64,000 nt of DNA from Amycolatopsis sp. NBRC 101858 (GTDB lineage: Bacteria > Actinomycetota > Actinomycetes > Mycobacteriales > Pseudonocardiaceae), in contig NZ_BSTD01000003.1 in the NCBI RefSeq assembly GCF_030269325.1, positions 186,001 to 250,000 on the forward strand, in the 5' to 3' direction. The position numbers and the translations under genes were made by a program. The notes beneath the pieces are model-generated. The model was given only the letters and a program-made list of their open reading frames with translations, did no database searches and was not told the origin of the DNA. This document shows positions 42,610-51,379 of the stretch, one piece after another. Position 1 is the first letter of the stretch. Each line of letters starts with the position of its first letter.

Positions 42610-43410
42610 TCAGTCCCGGTAGGACGGATCGGCACGGTCCAGCTTGCGCACCAGCGACGGCCATTCCCGGTCGTGGGAGACACCCAGATCGCCGACCCAC
42701 TGGCGGACGGTCAGCTCGATCACCTCCCGCGGCGGCGTGATCAGCGGGCTGCCCGCCGCCATCGCCAGGAGCTGGGCGCGAGCCGCCTTCTCCAGGTAGT
42801 AGTTCTCCGTGAAGGCCTGGGCCACGCTCCGGCCGGTCGTGATGGTGCCGTGGTTGCGCAGGATCAGGGCGACGTGGCCGCCGAGGTCGGCGACCAGGCG
42901 CTCCCGCTCGGCCGTGCTCAGGGCGATGCCCTCGTAGTCGTGGTAGCCGAGACGCCCGTGGAACCGCATCGCGTGCTGGGTGATCGGCAGCAGGCCGGCC
43001 TCCAGCGTCGACAGCGCCATGCCCGCCTCGCTGTGCAGGTGCATGACGCACTGCGCGTCCTCCCGCGCACTGTGGATCGCGCCGTGGATGACGAAGCCGG
43101 CGGCGTTGGGCCGGTACGGGGTGTCGCCGATGACGTTTCCGTCCAGGTCGATCTTCACCAGGCTCGACGCGGTGATCTCGTCGAACCCGAGCCCCAGCGG
43201 GTTGACCAGGAAGTGGTGCTCCGGCCCGGGAAGGCGGGCGGAGATGTGGGTGTAGATCAGGTCGTCCCACCCGAACACGGCACACAACCGGTAGGCGGCG
43301 GCCAGATCGCGCCGAATCGCCTGCTCGGCTTCGGTCATCGGGGCGGTGTCCTCGATGTGGGTGACCGGCAGCTCGAAGGAGGAGTACCCGGTGTCGGCGA
43401 CGCTGGTCAT
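42610..43410 (-). CDS. Class II aldolase/adducin family protein
   Basis: A 266-residue zinc-dependent aldolase-fold protein. The metal-site His residues are in CVMHLHSEAGMALS and in LRNHGTITTG, and the active-site Glu/Asp region lies near the DLIYTHISARLPG segment. Relatives include fuculose-phosphate aldolase and decarboxylases, and also aldolases acting on non-sugar hydroxy-keto compounds. GAGAGGGACG precedes ATG 43410. It is divergent from a TetR gene with two palindromes between, so it is clearly regulated as a unit. The substrate is unknown. Confidence 0.88.
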   Translation of the reverse strand: MTSVADTGYSSFELPVTHIEDTAPMTEAEQAIRRDLAAAYRLCAVFGWDDLIYTHISARLPGPEHHFLVNPLGLGFDEITASSLVKIDLDGNVIGDTPYRPNAAGFVIHGAIHSAREDAQCVMHLHSEAGMALSTLEAGLLPITQHAMRFHGRLGYHDYEGIALSTAERERLVADLGGHVALILRNHGTITTGRSVAQAFTENYYLEKAARAQLLAMAAGSPLITPPREVIELTVRQWVGDLGVSHDREWPSLVRKLDRADPSYRD

Positions 43411-43446
43411 GAGGTCGTCCCTCTCGTCGTGAAAACTCCGGCAATG

Positions 43447-43466
43447 TGAACTGAACGTACAGTTCA
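43447..43466. promoter_or_regulatory. TetR-type operator 1
   Basis: TGAACTGAACGTACAGTTCA is symmetric at 18 of 20 positions. It lies upstream of the class II aldolase gene. Confidence 0.7.
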
Positions 43467-43512
43467 TTCTTTGTCGCCGCCTCTCCCCTGTCAATGCTCC
43501 CGGTGCCCTAAA

Positions 43513-43529
43513 CTGAACAAGACGTTCAG
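43513..43529. promoter_or_regulatory. TetR-type operator 2
   Basis: CTGAAC-N5-GTTCAG shares its half-sites with operator 1 and sits 21 nt before the TetR start. Two sites suggest coupled control of both divergent genes. Confidence 0.6.
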
Positions 43530-43550
43530 CCGAGACCTGCGAGGTGCGCC

Positions 43551-44153
43551 ATGCCCAGCCCGGCACCAGCCGGTCCGGTGTCCCGGCGCGCCCGGCGGCC
43601 CCAGCAAGGGCCGCGCGCAGAGGCGAAGATCCTCGACGCGGCCTACGAACTGCTGCTCGACGAGGGGCTGGAAGCCACGACCGTCGAGGCGATCGCCGCC
43701 AGGGCCGGAGTCAGCAAGGTGACCGTCTACAAGTGGTGGCCCAACCGCGCCGCGGTGATCATGTCGGCGTTCCTGCGCCGGTCCGACGACCTGCTCCCCT
43801 ACCCCGACGACTTCCACCTCGGCGAGGTCGAGGACCGGCTGCTGCGGATGGCCGCGTCGTTCCGCGGCGCGACCGGCGCGGCAATGGCCGCGCTCATCGC
43901 CGAGAGCCAGTCCGACCCGGAGATCGCCCAGGCCTTCCGCGACGGCTACATCAACGCGCGGCGGGAGCGGGGCGTGGAGATCGTCCGCGCGGCGATCGAC
44001 AACGGCGAGATCCGCGCCTCGGACCCCGACGTCGTCCTCGACCTGCTCTACGCGCCGCTCTACTTCCGCCTCCTGGTCGGGCACCGGCCGCTGGAAGACA
44101 GCGCGGTCCGCGAGCACGTCCGGCTCGTGCTCGCGGCGTTGCGGGCGGACTGA
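43551..44153 (+). CDS. TetR-family regulator (AcrR-like)
   Basis: A 200-residue TetR-type repressor. The HTH lies in about residues 44-68 (TVEAIAARAGVSKVTVYKWW). The C-terminus resembles the TetR_C_11-like branch, with AALIAESQSDPEIAQAFRDG. GAGG lies 8 nt before the ATG. It is divergent from the class II aldolase and separated from it by two related palindromes, so it probably represses both genes. Confidence 0.9.
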   Translation: MPSPAPAGPVSRRARRPQQGPRAEAKILDAAYELLLDEGLEATTVEAIAARAGVSKVTVYKWWPNRAAVIMSAFLRRSDDLLPYPDDFHLGEVEDRLLRMAASFRGATGAAMAALIAESQSDPEIAQAFRDGYINARRERGVEIVRAAIDNGEIRASDPDVVLDLLYAPLYFRLLVGHRPLEDSAVREHVRLVLAALRAD

Positions 44154-44167
44154 CGGGCTCGGCGCCG

Positions 44168-45334
44168 TCACCCGGCCGCGGGCATGCCCGGCTCGTGCGG
44201 CAGACCCAGCACCTGCTCGGCGATCGTGTTCAGCTGGATCTCCGCGGTGCCCGCACCGATCGTCGACGCCCGCGTGCGCAAGAACCCGGTCAGCCACCGC
44301 GCGCGCTGAACCGCTCCCGGCGAGTTCCGGCCCAGCAGCCCGGCCGGCCCCAGCGCGTCGACGGCGAACTCGTGCAACTCCTGCTCGAACGCGGTGATGT
44401 GCAGGCGCGAGATGGACGAAGCCGGACCTGGTTCGCCATGGGCGAGGATGTCCGAGATGGTCCGCTGTGCGTTGTAGCGCATGATCCGGACACCGATCTC
44501 GAAGCCGGCGACCCGGTCGGCCACCAACGGGTCCGCCAGCGCTCCACGCTCCCGGAGCAGCTCCTCCAGCTCGGTCAGGACCCGCCGATACAGGGCGGCC
44601 TGGTTCATCGCGCCCGCGGCCCGCTCGTGCCCCAGGCTGGTGCGCACCAGCGGCCAGCCGCCGTTCTCCTCGCCGACCCGGTCGGCGACCGGCACCCGCA
44701 CCCCGTCGAAGAACACCTCGGCGAACACGTGCCCGCCCGTGAGGTCACGCAGCGGCCGGACCTCGACGCCCGGCGCGTGGGCGTCGATGATCAGGTAGCT
44801 GATCCCCCGCTGCCGGTCCGCCACCGCTCCAGTGCGCACGAGGGTGAAGAACACGTCGGCCCGGGCGGCGTGGCTGGTCCACACCTTCTGGCCGGTGACG
44901 ACGTAGTCCGGCCCCTCCCGGCGTGCGGTGGTGCGCAGTCCCGGCAGGTCGGAGCCCGCTCCCGGTTCGGAGTAGCCCTGCGCCCAGACCCGGTCGCCCC
45001 GGAGCATCGACGGCAGCCACCGCCGCTTCTGCTCGTCCGTGCCGAACTTGATGATCGTCGGCGCGGCGATGCCCAGGCCGGTCCCGACCGGGCCGGGTAC
45101 CCGCGCACGCGCCAGCTCCTCCTGGTAGGCGACCTGGTGGGCGAAGGGAAGATCCATCCCGCCGTAGGCCTCCGGCCAGCCCGGGCCGGCAAAGCCGTGG
45201 TCGAACAGCGTCGCCTGCCACGCCCGGGTCCACGCGAACCGTTCGTCCGGGTCACGGGGCCGCGGCCCCGGGCCGTGACCGGTGAGGAACTCGCTCAGGC
45301 GCGCACGGAAGGCCTCGACGGGTTCGGTGGTCAT
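44168..45334 (-). CDS. Acyl-CoA dehydrogenase (large-partner type)
   Basis: A 388-residue acyl-CoA dehydrogenase. It has AYGGMDLPFAHQVAYQEELAR, AQGYSEPGAGSDLPGL, YVVTGQKVWTSHAARAD, and a C-terminal RASTIGAGTAEIQLNTIAEQV. The tandem with a second, divergent dehydrogenase gene immediately upstream (ATGA overlap) is the arrangement of heterotetrameric FadE enzymes in actinobacterial steroid and bile-acid degradation. It would desaturate an unusual, probably cyclic or branched, acyl-CoA. It is the last gene of the operon that starts at 47992. Confidence 0.93.
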   Translation of the reverse strand: MTTEPVEAFRARLSEFLTGHGPGPRPRDPDERFAWTRAWQATLFDHGFAGPGWPEAYGGMDLPFAHQVAYQEELARARVPGPVGTGLGIAAPTIIKFGTDEQKRRWLPSMLRGDRVWAQGYSEPGAGSDLPGLRTTARREGPDYVVTGQKVWTSHAARADVFFTLVRTGAVADRQRGISYLIIDAHAPGVEVRPLRDLTGGHVFAEVFFDGVRVPVADRVGEENGGWPLVRTSLGHERAAGAMNQAALYRRVLTELEELLRERGALADPLVADRVAGFEIGVRIMRYNAQRTISDILAHGEPGPASSISRLHITAFEQELHEFAVDALGPAGLLGRNSPGAVQRARWLTGFLRTRASTIGAGTAEIQLNTIAEQVLGLPHEPGMPAAG

Positions 45335-46455
45335 CGGTTCGGTCCCGTCATCTCGAGCAGGCGGTTCAGGCGGCGGCGTTCCTCCCGCGGTGAGCCGAAC
45401 AGCAGCTCCGAGGACTTCGCCCGGCGCAGGTAGAGGTGTGCGTCGTGTTCCCAGGTGTAGCCGATCCCCCCGTGGATCTGGATGTTCTCCTTGGCCGCGT
45501 GGGTGAACACCTCCGAGCAGTGCGCCCGGGCCACCGAAGCCGCGACCGCGGCCTCGGTCCCGGGCTGCCCGGCCACCGACCCGGCGAAGCGGGCCGCCGA
45601 GCGCGCGCACTCGATCTCGACGTGCAGGCGCGCACACTTGTGCTTGATCGCCTGGAACGACCCGATCGGACGGCCGAACTGCTCGCGCGTCTTGGCGTAC
45701 CCGACCGCCATCTCCAGGCACCGCGCGGCGCCGCCGACCTGTTCGGCGGCCACCGCCGCCCGGACCAGGTCACGCACGTGCTCGAGCGGGCCCGAGGCGT
45801 CCCCGTCACCGACCCGGGTCGCCGGCGTCCCGGCGAGCTCGATCTTCGCCAGGGGCCGCGTCGCGTCCAGTGTGTCGAGCTCGGTGCGGGTCAAGCCGGA
45901 AGCAGTCGCCTCGACGGCGAAGAGACCCACGCCGTCGGCAAAGCGTGCCGGAACGAGGAGCAGATCGGCGGAATGCCCGTCCACGACGTACGTCTTGACG
46001 CCGCGCAGCGTCCACTCGCCACGGTCGTGCTCGGCGACGGTCTCCGGTGCGACGTCCCATCGGCCGTTGTCCTCGGTCACCGCGAGGGTCGCGGTGAGCG
46101 TGCCCTCGGCGATCGCGGGGAGCCAGCGCCGCCGCGCGGTTTCGTCGCCGACATGGGTCAACGCCTGACCGGCCAGTACCACGGTGCCGAAGTAGGGACC
46201 CGAGTAGAGCGCGCGCCCCATCTCCTCCAGCACGACACCCAGTTCGACCGGCCCCGCCCCGGCTCCGCCGTCCGCCTCGGGAATGGCGAGCGCGGCGAGG
46301 CCCAGCTGACCGGCGAGCTGGGGCCAGCCTTCCCGGTCGTAGCCTCCGGAGGACTCGACGCTCTGGCGCACCGCGCCCGAAGAAGCCTTGTCGCCGAGGA
46401 ACTTGCGCACCAGGGCACGCAGCTCCTCCTGCTCATCGCTGACACTGAGACTCAT
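45331..46455 (-). CDS. Acyl-CoA dehydrogenase (small-partner type)
   Basis: A 374-residue acyl-CoA dehydrogenase fold with a poorly conserved middle domain (LAVTEDNGRWD where TEPxAGSD is usual) and a C-terminal domain with GYAKTREQFGRPIGSFQAIKH and QIHGGIGYTWEHD. Where most homotetrameric members have a catalytic Glu followed by GTxEIQ, this one reads SSELLFGSPREER. This fits the non-catalytic or partly catalytic subunit of a heterotetramer with the downstream gene, to which it is translationally coupled. The longer open frame to 46617 has no support. Confidence 0.9.
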   Translation of the reverse strand: MSLSVSDEQEELRALVRKFLGDKASSGAVRQSVESSGGYDREGWPQLAGQLGLAALAIPEADGGAGAGPVELGVVLEEMGRALYSGPYFGTVVLAGQALTHVGDETARRRWLPAIAEGTLTATLAVTEDNGRWDVAPETVAEHDRGEWTLRGVKTYVVDGHSADLLLVPARFADGVGLFAVEATASGLTRTELDTLDATRPLAKIELAGTPATRVGDGDASGPLEHVRDLVRAAVAAEQVGGAARCLEMAVGYAKTREQFGRPIGSFQAIKHKCARLHVEIECARSAARFAGSVAGQPGTEAAVAASVARAHCSEVFTHAAKENIQIHGGIGYTWEHDAHLYLRRAKSSELLFGSPREERRRLNRLLEMTGPNR

Positions 46456-46457
46456 CG

Positions 46458-47228
46458 CTACCGCCCGGTCCAGACCGGATCGCGGCGCTCGGTGAACGCC
46501 CGCGCACCTTCGCGAGCGTCCTCCGAAGCGAAGACCGGATCGGAGTGGACGGCCTGCCGCCTCCACACCTCGTCCTGCGGCCAGCCTGCGGCCTCCGAGG
46601 CGACGGCCTTGGAACACTGGACGGCCAGCGGTGCGTTACGGGCGATCCGGGCGGCGAGGTCCAGCGCGCCGTCCAGGGCCGTTCCCTCGTCGACCACGCG
46701 GTTGACCAGCCCCAGGCGTTCCGCCCGGGCCGCGTCGATCGGGTCACCCGTCAGCAGCAGCTCCATCGCGATCGCGCGCGGGACCCGTTGCGGGAGCCGG
46801 ATCATCCCGCCACCACGCGCGGCCAGCCCGCGGCGCACTTCGGGCAACCCGAAACGCGCACCGCGGCCCGCGACCACCAGGTCGCACGCGAGCACCAGCT
46901 CGCACCCGCCACCGAGGGCCCAGCCTTCGACCGCCGCGACGATCGGCTTGCGGGGCGGCGCCTCCACCATGCCGCCGAAACCCCGTCCCGGCAGAGCGGG
47001 ACGTTCGCCGGCCGCGAAGCGCTTGAGATCCATTCCGGCGCAGAACGTGCCGCCGGCGCCGGTGAGCACAGCGATCGTCAGGTCCGGGTCGTCGTCCAGC
47101 CGCTCCAGCGCCGCCGCGATGATCCGGGACGCGGCCAGCGTCATCGCGTTCTTCTGTTCCGGCCGGTTCAGGGTGATGACGAGGATCCGGTCGCGCGCCT
47201 CGACGATCACCTCGGGCGCGGCGCTCAT
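46458..47228 (-). CDS. Enoyl-CoA hydratase/isomerase
   Basis: A 256-residue crotonase-fold enzyme. Visible are the oxyanion segment TFCAGMDLKRFAAGE, the first Glu position in ALGGGCELVLACDL, and the second in FGLPEVRRGLAARGGG. It hydrates or isomerises an enoyl-CoA. The gene overlaps the SDR stop (ATGA) and lies 2 nt before the dehydrogenase start, so it is embedded in a four-gene operon. Confidence 0.93.
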   Translation of the reverse strand: MSAAPEVIVEARDRILVITLNRPEQKNAMTLAASRIIAAALERLDDDPDLTIAVLTGAGGTFCAGMDLKRFAAGERPALPGRGFGGMVEAPPRKPIVAAVEGWALGGGCELVLACDLVVAGRGARFGLPEVRRGLAARGGGMIRLPQRVPRAIAMELLLTGDPIDAARAERLGLVNRVVDEGTALDGALDLAARIARNAPLAVQCSKAVASEAAGWPQDEVWRRQAVHSDPVFASEDAREGARAFTERRDPVWTGR

Positions 47229-47992
47229 CGGGGCCCCATCCGCAGCGCGCCGTCGAGCCGGATGGTCTCGCCGTTGAGGTACGGGTTGCGCACGACGGAC
47301 AACGCGAGGTCGGCGTAGTCCGCGGCGTGGCCGAGCCGTTTGGGGTGCGGGATCGTCTCGGCGATGCTTTCGCGGATGTCCTCGCGCAACCGCGCCAGCA
47401 TGGGCGTGTCGAACGTGCCGGGCGCGATGGTGTTGACCCGGATCTGCCAGCTCGCGAGGTCGCGCGCCGCCACCAGGGTCATCGCGTGCACACCGCCCTT
47501 GGACGCCGAGTACGACGTCTGGCCGATCTGCCCCTCGAAGGCCGCCGCCGAGGCGGTCAGCACGATGGCTCCGCGATCACCGTCGTCGAGCGTGTTGCCC
47601 GCCATCGCCGCCGCCCCGAGCCGCAGGACGTTGTAGGTGCCGACGAGGTTGACCTCCAGCACCTGCCGATAACTGTCCAGCGCGGCGGGCTTGCCGGCCT
47701 TGTCGAGGATCCGCAGCCGGTCGCCGCCGCGGCCCGCGCAGTGCACGACCGCGCGCAGCTGCCCCGACTCGCAGGCCGCGTCCAGAGGCGTGGCCAGGCT
47801 GTCCGGATCGGTGATGTCGGCGGGAACGAACCTTGCTCCCGGGCCGAGCGCGGCCGCGGTGTCGGCCCCGGGAGAGGACGGCAGGTCGGTGATGACCACC
47901 TTCGCTCCCGCCGCGACGAACGCCTCCGCGGTGGCGGCCCCGAGCCCCGAGGCGCCACCGGTGACGAGCGCCGTGATCGTGTCGAGTCGCAT
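47225..47992 (-). CDS. SDR, type II 3-hydroxyacyl-CoA dehydrogenase-like
   Basis: A 255-residue SDR resembling HSD10-type 3-hydroxyacyl-CoA dehydrogenases. The cofactor motif is TGGASGLG, ITDLPSS places an Asp for NAD, the Ser is in VLTASAAAFEGQIGQ, and the Tyr-Lys pair is in YSASK. The C-terminus is NGETIRLDGALRM. GGAGGAACG precedes ATG 47992. It is the first gene of the operon with the hydratase and the paired acyl-CoA dehydrogenases, so the four enzymes together could run beta-oxidation up to the thiolase step. Confidence 0.9.
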   Translation of the reverse strand: MRLDTITALVTGGASGLGAATAEAFVAAGAKVVITDLPSSPGADTAAALGPGARFVPADITDPDSLATPLDAACESGQLRAVVHCAGRGGDRLRILDKAGKPAALDSYRQVLEVNLVGTYNVLRLGAAAMAGNTLDDGDRGAIVLTASAAAFEGQIGQTSYSASKGGVHAMTLVAARDLASWQIRVNTIAPGTFDTPMLARLREDIRESIAETIPHPKRLGHAADYADLALSVVRNPYLNGETIRLDGALRMGPR

Positions 47993-48080
47993 CGTTCCTC
48001 CGGAATCCCTTGTACCGCAGCCTGGTGGAGTGGCGGCACCGCGGTCTCGGCCGCTTGGCCGCCGATCACCCCTCAGGTAC

Positions 48081-48096
48081 AATCAGCTAACTGATT
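48081..48096. promoter_or_regulatory. Palindrome between SDR operon and acyl-CoA ligase
   Basis: AATCAGCTAACTGATT is symmetric at 14 of 16 positions. It lies in an AT-rich stretch between the divergent SDR (47992) and ligase (48130) genes. It shares TAACTGAT with the dyad at 23506-23532. Confidence 0.5.
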
Positions 48097-48129
48097 TATC
48101 TAAACTATACCTCCCTTCGGAAAGAAGCC

Positions 48130-49701
48130 ATGACGAACCCAGCACGTGCGCTTCCCGCGGAGCGCGGCCTGCCCCTGTTGTCCAGCTGGCTCCGGCGGGT
48201 CCTGGAGGTCGATCCCCGCGCCCGGGCACTGACTTTCGAGGAGACGGACCATTCCTGGTCCTACTTCGCCGAGTCGGTGACGGACCTGGACACGCTCCTG
48301 CGTGAGCACCCCGCGGCCCGGCGGGTGGGCATCGTGCTGCGGAACCGCCCGGGGCACCTCGCCGCGGTGCTGGCCACGATCGCCACCGGACGGCAGATCG
48401 TCACACTCAGCCCGCACGTGGGCGACGCCGGACTGGCCGAAGACGTCGAAGCACTGCGTCCCGACGTGCTCGTCGCCGACGAGCAGGACTGGGCCCGAGA
48501 GCCCGTTCTCCGCGCGGCGGAACGGATCGCCGCGATCTCGCTGGTCGTTTCGGGCGAGCACCGGCTGCGGGCCCACCCGGCGCCGTGGCGACCGGCGCCC
48601 GCCGGCCTGCCGACCGAAGACGTCGCCGTGCTCATGATGACCAGCGGCACGACGGGCAAACCCAAGCGGGTCGCGCTCACCTACACGCACCTCACCTCCG
48701 CGTTCACCAGCGCGGGCACTTTGCTCGGCGAAGACGGGGAACCACGGCTGCGCAAGGGAACCGTCATCCTGTGGTCCGCACTGACCCACATCAGCGGGCT
48801 CTACTTCGCGATCAGCAACGCCGTCGAAGGCCGTACGGTCGCGCTGATGGAACGCTTCGAGGTGCACGCCTGGGCCCGTTTGGTCGTCACGCACCGGCCC
48901 CGGGTCCTGCGCCTGCCGCCGACGGCCATCCGCATGGTGCTGCAGGCGGACGTGCCACCCGAGGTGTTCAGCGGGGTGCGCGCCCTGGGGTCGGGCACCG
49001 CACCGCTGCCTCCCGAACTGGGCGAGCAGTTCGAAGCCCGTTACGGCATCCCGGTCCTGGCGACCTACGGCGCGACCGAGTTCGCCGGTGCCATCGCCGG
49101 CTGGACCCTCGCCGACCACCAGGAGTGGGGCAAGAGCAAGCGAGGCAGCGTCGGACGCCCGCACCACGGCATCGAACTGCGCGTCATCGACAAGGACACC
49201 GGCGCCGTCCTGCCGGCCGGGTCGACCGGTCTCCTGGAAGCCCGCGGTCCCCAGCTGCCCGCCGCCGACGACGCATGGGTCCGCACCACCGACCTCGCGT
49301 CCCAGGACGAGGACGGCTTCCTGTTCATCCACGGCCGCGCCGACGAGGCGATCAACCGCGGCGGGTTCAAGATCCCGCCCTCGGTCATCGAGGACGCCCT
49401 GCGCGCGCACCCGGCGGTGACCGACGCGGCCGCGGTGGGACTGCCCGACGAACGGCTCGGCGAAGTCCCGGCCGTCGCGGTCACCGTGGGGGCCGAGACG
49501 ACCGAACAGGAGCTCCTCGACCACCTCGCCGCCCGGCTCACGCGCTACCAGATGCCGGTCGCCCTGCGGATCGTGGACCAGCTGCCGCGGACACCGTCCA
49601 TGAAGGTCGGCCGGCCGCAGGTGCGGGACCTGTTCGCCGCCCGCGTTGACGCCCCGAAGGTGATACCGGCGAGCCGGCTACCAGAAACCACTGCCGGATA
49701 A
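48130..49701 (+). CDS. AMP-dependent acyl-CoA synthetase
   Basis: A 523-residue ANL-superfamily ligase. The P-loop is MMTSGTTGKPKRVALTY, an ATYGATEFAGAIAG motif follows, and DEDGFLFIHGRADEAINRGG sits at the hinge. The C-terminal catalytic Lys is in PRTPSMKVGRP. The N-terminal half is less conserved than in common FadD enzymes, suggesting an unusual acid as substrate. It stands alone on the plus strand, divergent from the SDR-hydratase-dehydrogenase operon, and converges on a second ligase gene across a strong hairpin. Confidence 0.9.
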   Translation: MTNPARALPAERGLPLLSSWLRRVLEVDPRARALTFEETDHSWSYFAESVTDLDTLLREHPAARRVGIVLRNRPGHLAAVLATIATGRQIVTLSPHVGDAGLAEDVEALRPDVLVADEQDWAREPVLRAAERIAAISLVVSGEHRLRAHPAPWRPAPAGLPTEDVAVLMMTSGTTGKPKRVALTYTHLTSAFTSAGTLLGEDGEPRLRKGTVILWSALTHISGLYFAISNAVEGRTVALMERFEVHAWARLVVTHRPRVLRLPPTAIRMVLQADVPPEVFSGVRALGSGTAPLPPELGEQFEARYGIPVLATYGATEFAGAIAGWTLADHQEWGKSKRGSVGRPHHGIELRVIDKDTGAVLPAGSTGLLEARGPQLPAADDAWVRTTDLASQDEDGFLFIHGRADEAINRGGFKIPPSVIEDALRAHPAVTDAAAVGLPDERLGEVPAVAVTVGAETTEQELLDHLAARLTRYQMPVALRIVDQLPRTPSMKVGRPQVRDLFAARVDAPKVIPASRLPETTAG

Positions 49702-49706
49702 CGGAT

Positions 49707-49738
49707 CCGCCGCTCGGCCCGGCCGGGCCGAGCGGCGG
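49707..49738. terminator. Bidirectional hairpin terminator
   Basis: A perfect 14-bp stem, CCGCCGCTCGGCCC (49707-49720) with 49725-49738, and a GGCC loop. It lies between two convergent acyl-CoA ligase genes (stops at 49701 and 49742). Confidence 0.75.
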
Positions 49739-49741
49739 GGA

Positions 49742-51379
49742 CTACCCCGTGGCGCGCGTTGATTCCGCGTGCTCGGCACGCAGGCGATCGCGCAGCTCGT
49801 ACTTGCGGACCTTCCCCGAAGGTGCGCGGGGCAGGTCGGCGACGACCTCGATCCGTTCAGGTGCCTTCTGCGGAGCGACGCGATGGCCCGCGAAGAGCTC
49901 GCGCACCTCCTCGACGTCGAGCGTCCCGTCGTCCGCCAGGACCACGAAGGCCGCGACGCGCTCGCCGTACTTGGGATCGGGTTCGGCGACCACGGCCGCG
50001 TGGCGCACGCGCGGGTGGGTCGCCAGGATGTCCTCGACCTCCTTCGAGGCGATGTTTTCCCCGCCCCGGATGATGATGTCCTTGATCCGGTCGGTGACGA
50101 CCAGGTAGCCCTCGTCGTCCACGAGTCCGACGTCGCCGGTGCGGAACCACCCGCCCCGCACGAACGCGGATCGGTCGTGGACCGGGTCCCGGTACCCGGC
50201 GAACCGGCTGGGGCCCCGGGTGAGGATCTCCCCTGCTTCACCGGCCGGAACCGGACGCAACTGTTCGTCGACGATGCGCACCTCGTCGCCGAAGCGCACC
50301 ATGCCGTCGGTCAACGACCGCCGCCGCGCCGGCGCGTGCAACGGCGCGGTCGCCACCCGCGGGTGTTCGGTGCTGCCGTAGGCCCGGGCCACGACGACCC
50401 CGGCCGCGTCCGCCCTCGCCACCAGCGCCGGCGGCACGTTCGTGCCACCGACCTGCACGAACCGGAGGGTGGAGATGTTCCGCCCGGTGGTGGCCGCGGC
50501 CCTGAGGATCGCGTCGACGTGCAACGGGGTTCCGCTCGTGATGGTGCAGCCGAACTCCTCGATGAGCTCGACCGCGCGGACGTCGTCCCACCGGTCCATC
50601 AGCACGGTGTCCATGCCCGCGGTGATGCCGCCGCAGACCGCCAGCAGCCCAGCGATGTGCCCGGAGGGCCAGGGAATGAGCCGGCAGTCGCCCGGCGCGG
50701 CCTCGTTGATCCGGTCGCCCTTGCGCAGCTCGCACAGCAGGGAGTTGTGCGTGTGCTGCACGCCCTTGGGCACCCCGGTCGTGCCCGACGTGTAGATCAC
50801 CGCGCACACGTCGTCCGCGCTCACCTCGCCGGCGGGCGCCGACGGCCCGTCGCGCGTGACGAGCTCGGACCACTGAACCGCACCGGGCGGGAGCCGCTCG
50901 CCGATGACGACGACGTGCTCGAGCGACGGTCCGGCGTCGAGTGTCTTGAGACGGTCCAGGAAATCGATGGAACGCCAGGCATCCGGCACGATCAGCACCT
51001 TCGCACCGGCGTCCCGGAGGATGACCCCCAGCTCGGCCGCGCCGTAGATGTGCGTGATCGGCACCAGCACCGCGCCGGCGAGCCAGACGCCGAAGTAGGA
51101 CGCCACCAGCTCCGGCCGGTTGGGCACCTGGACGGCCACCACGTCGCCGGGCCGCACGCCCAGCCGGCCCAGCCCGGCGGCCACCCTGCGGGCCTCGCCG
51201 AGCACCTCGGTGAGGGACATGGTGTGCTGCCCGGCGTCCGAGGCGAAGACGAACCGCGTCTCCGGGAACCGCCGCCCGGCGTCGCGGAGGGTCTCGGCCA
51301 GCGTCTTGGACGTGTAGTGCCCTTCGACGTACCAGCGCTCGCGCAGCCGGATCACGTCGTCCGCCACCGGGCGGTTCAC
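49742..51379 (-). CDS. AMP-dependent acyl-CoA synthetase
   Basis: A 545-residue ANL-superfamily ligase with the P-loop IYTSGTTGVPKGVQHTH, AYGSTEHP, GWFRTGDVGLVDDEGYLVVTDRIKD, IRGGENIASKEVE and the C-terminal PRAPSGKVRKYELR carrying the catalytic Lys. It resembles cyclohexanecarboxylate/short-chain fatty acyl-CoA ligases (AliA/BadH-pathway type). GTG 51379 overlaps the thiolase stop (GTGA). It is the third gene of the racemase-thiolase-ligase operon. Confidence 0.93.
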   Translation of the reverse strand: MNRPVADDVIRLRERWYVEGHYTSKTLAETLRDAGRRFPETRFVFASDAGQHTMSLTEVLGEARRVAAGLGRLGVRPGDVVAVQVPNRPELVASYFGVWLAGAVLVPITHIYGAAELGVILRDAGAKVLIVPDAWRSIDFLDRLKTLDAGPSLEHVVVIGERLPPGAVQWSELVTRDGPSAPAGEVSADDVCAVIYTSGTTGVPKGVQHTHNSLLCELRKGDRINEAAPGDCRLIPWPSGHIAGLLAVCGGITAGMDTVLMDRWDDVRAVELIEEFGCTITSGTPLHVDAILRAAATTGRNISTLRFVQVGGTNVPPALVARADAAGVVVARAYGSTEHPRVATAPLHAPARRRSLTDGMVRFGDEVRIVDEQLRPVPAGEAGEILTRGPSRFAGYRDPVHDRSAFVRGGWFRTGDVGLVDDEGYLVVTDRIKDIIIRGGENIASKEVEDILATHPRVRHAAVVAEPDPKYGERVAAFVVLADDGTLDVEEVRELFAGHRVAPQKAPERIEVVADLPRAPSGKVRKYELRDRLRAEHAESTRATG

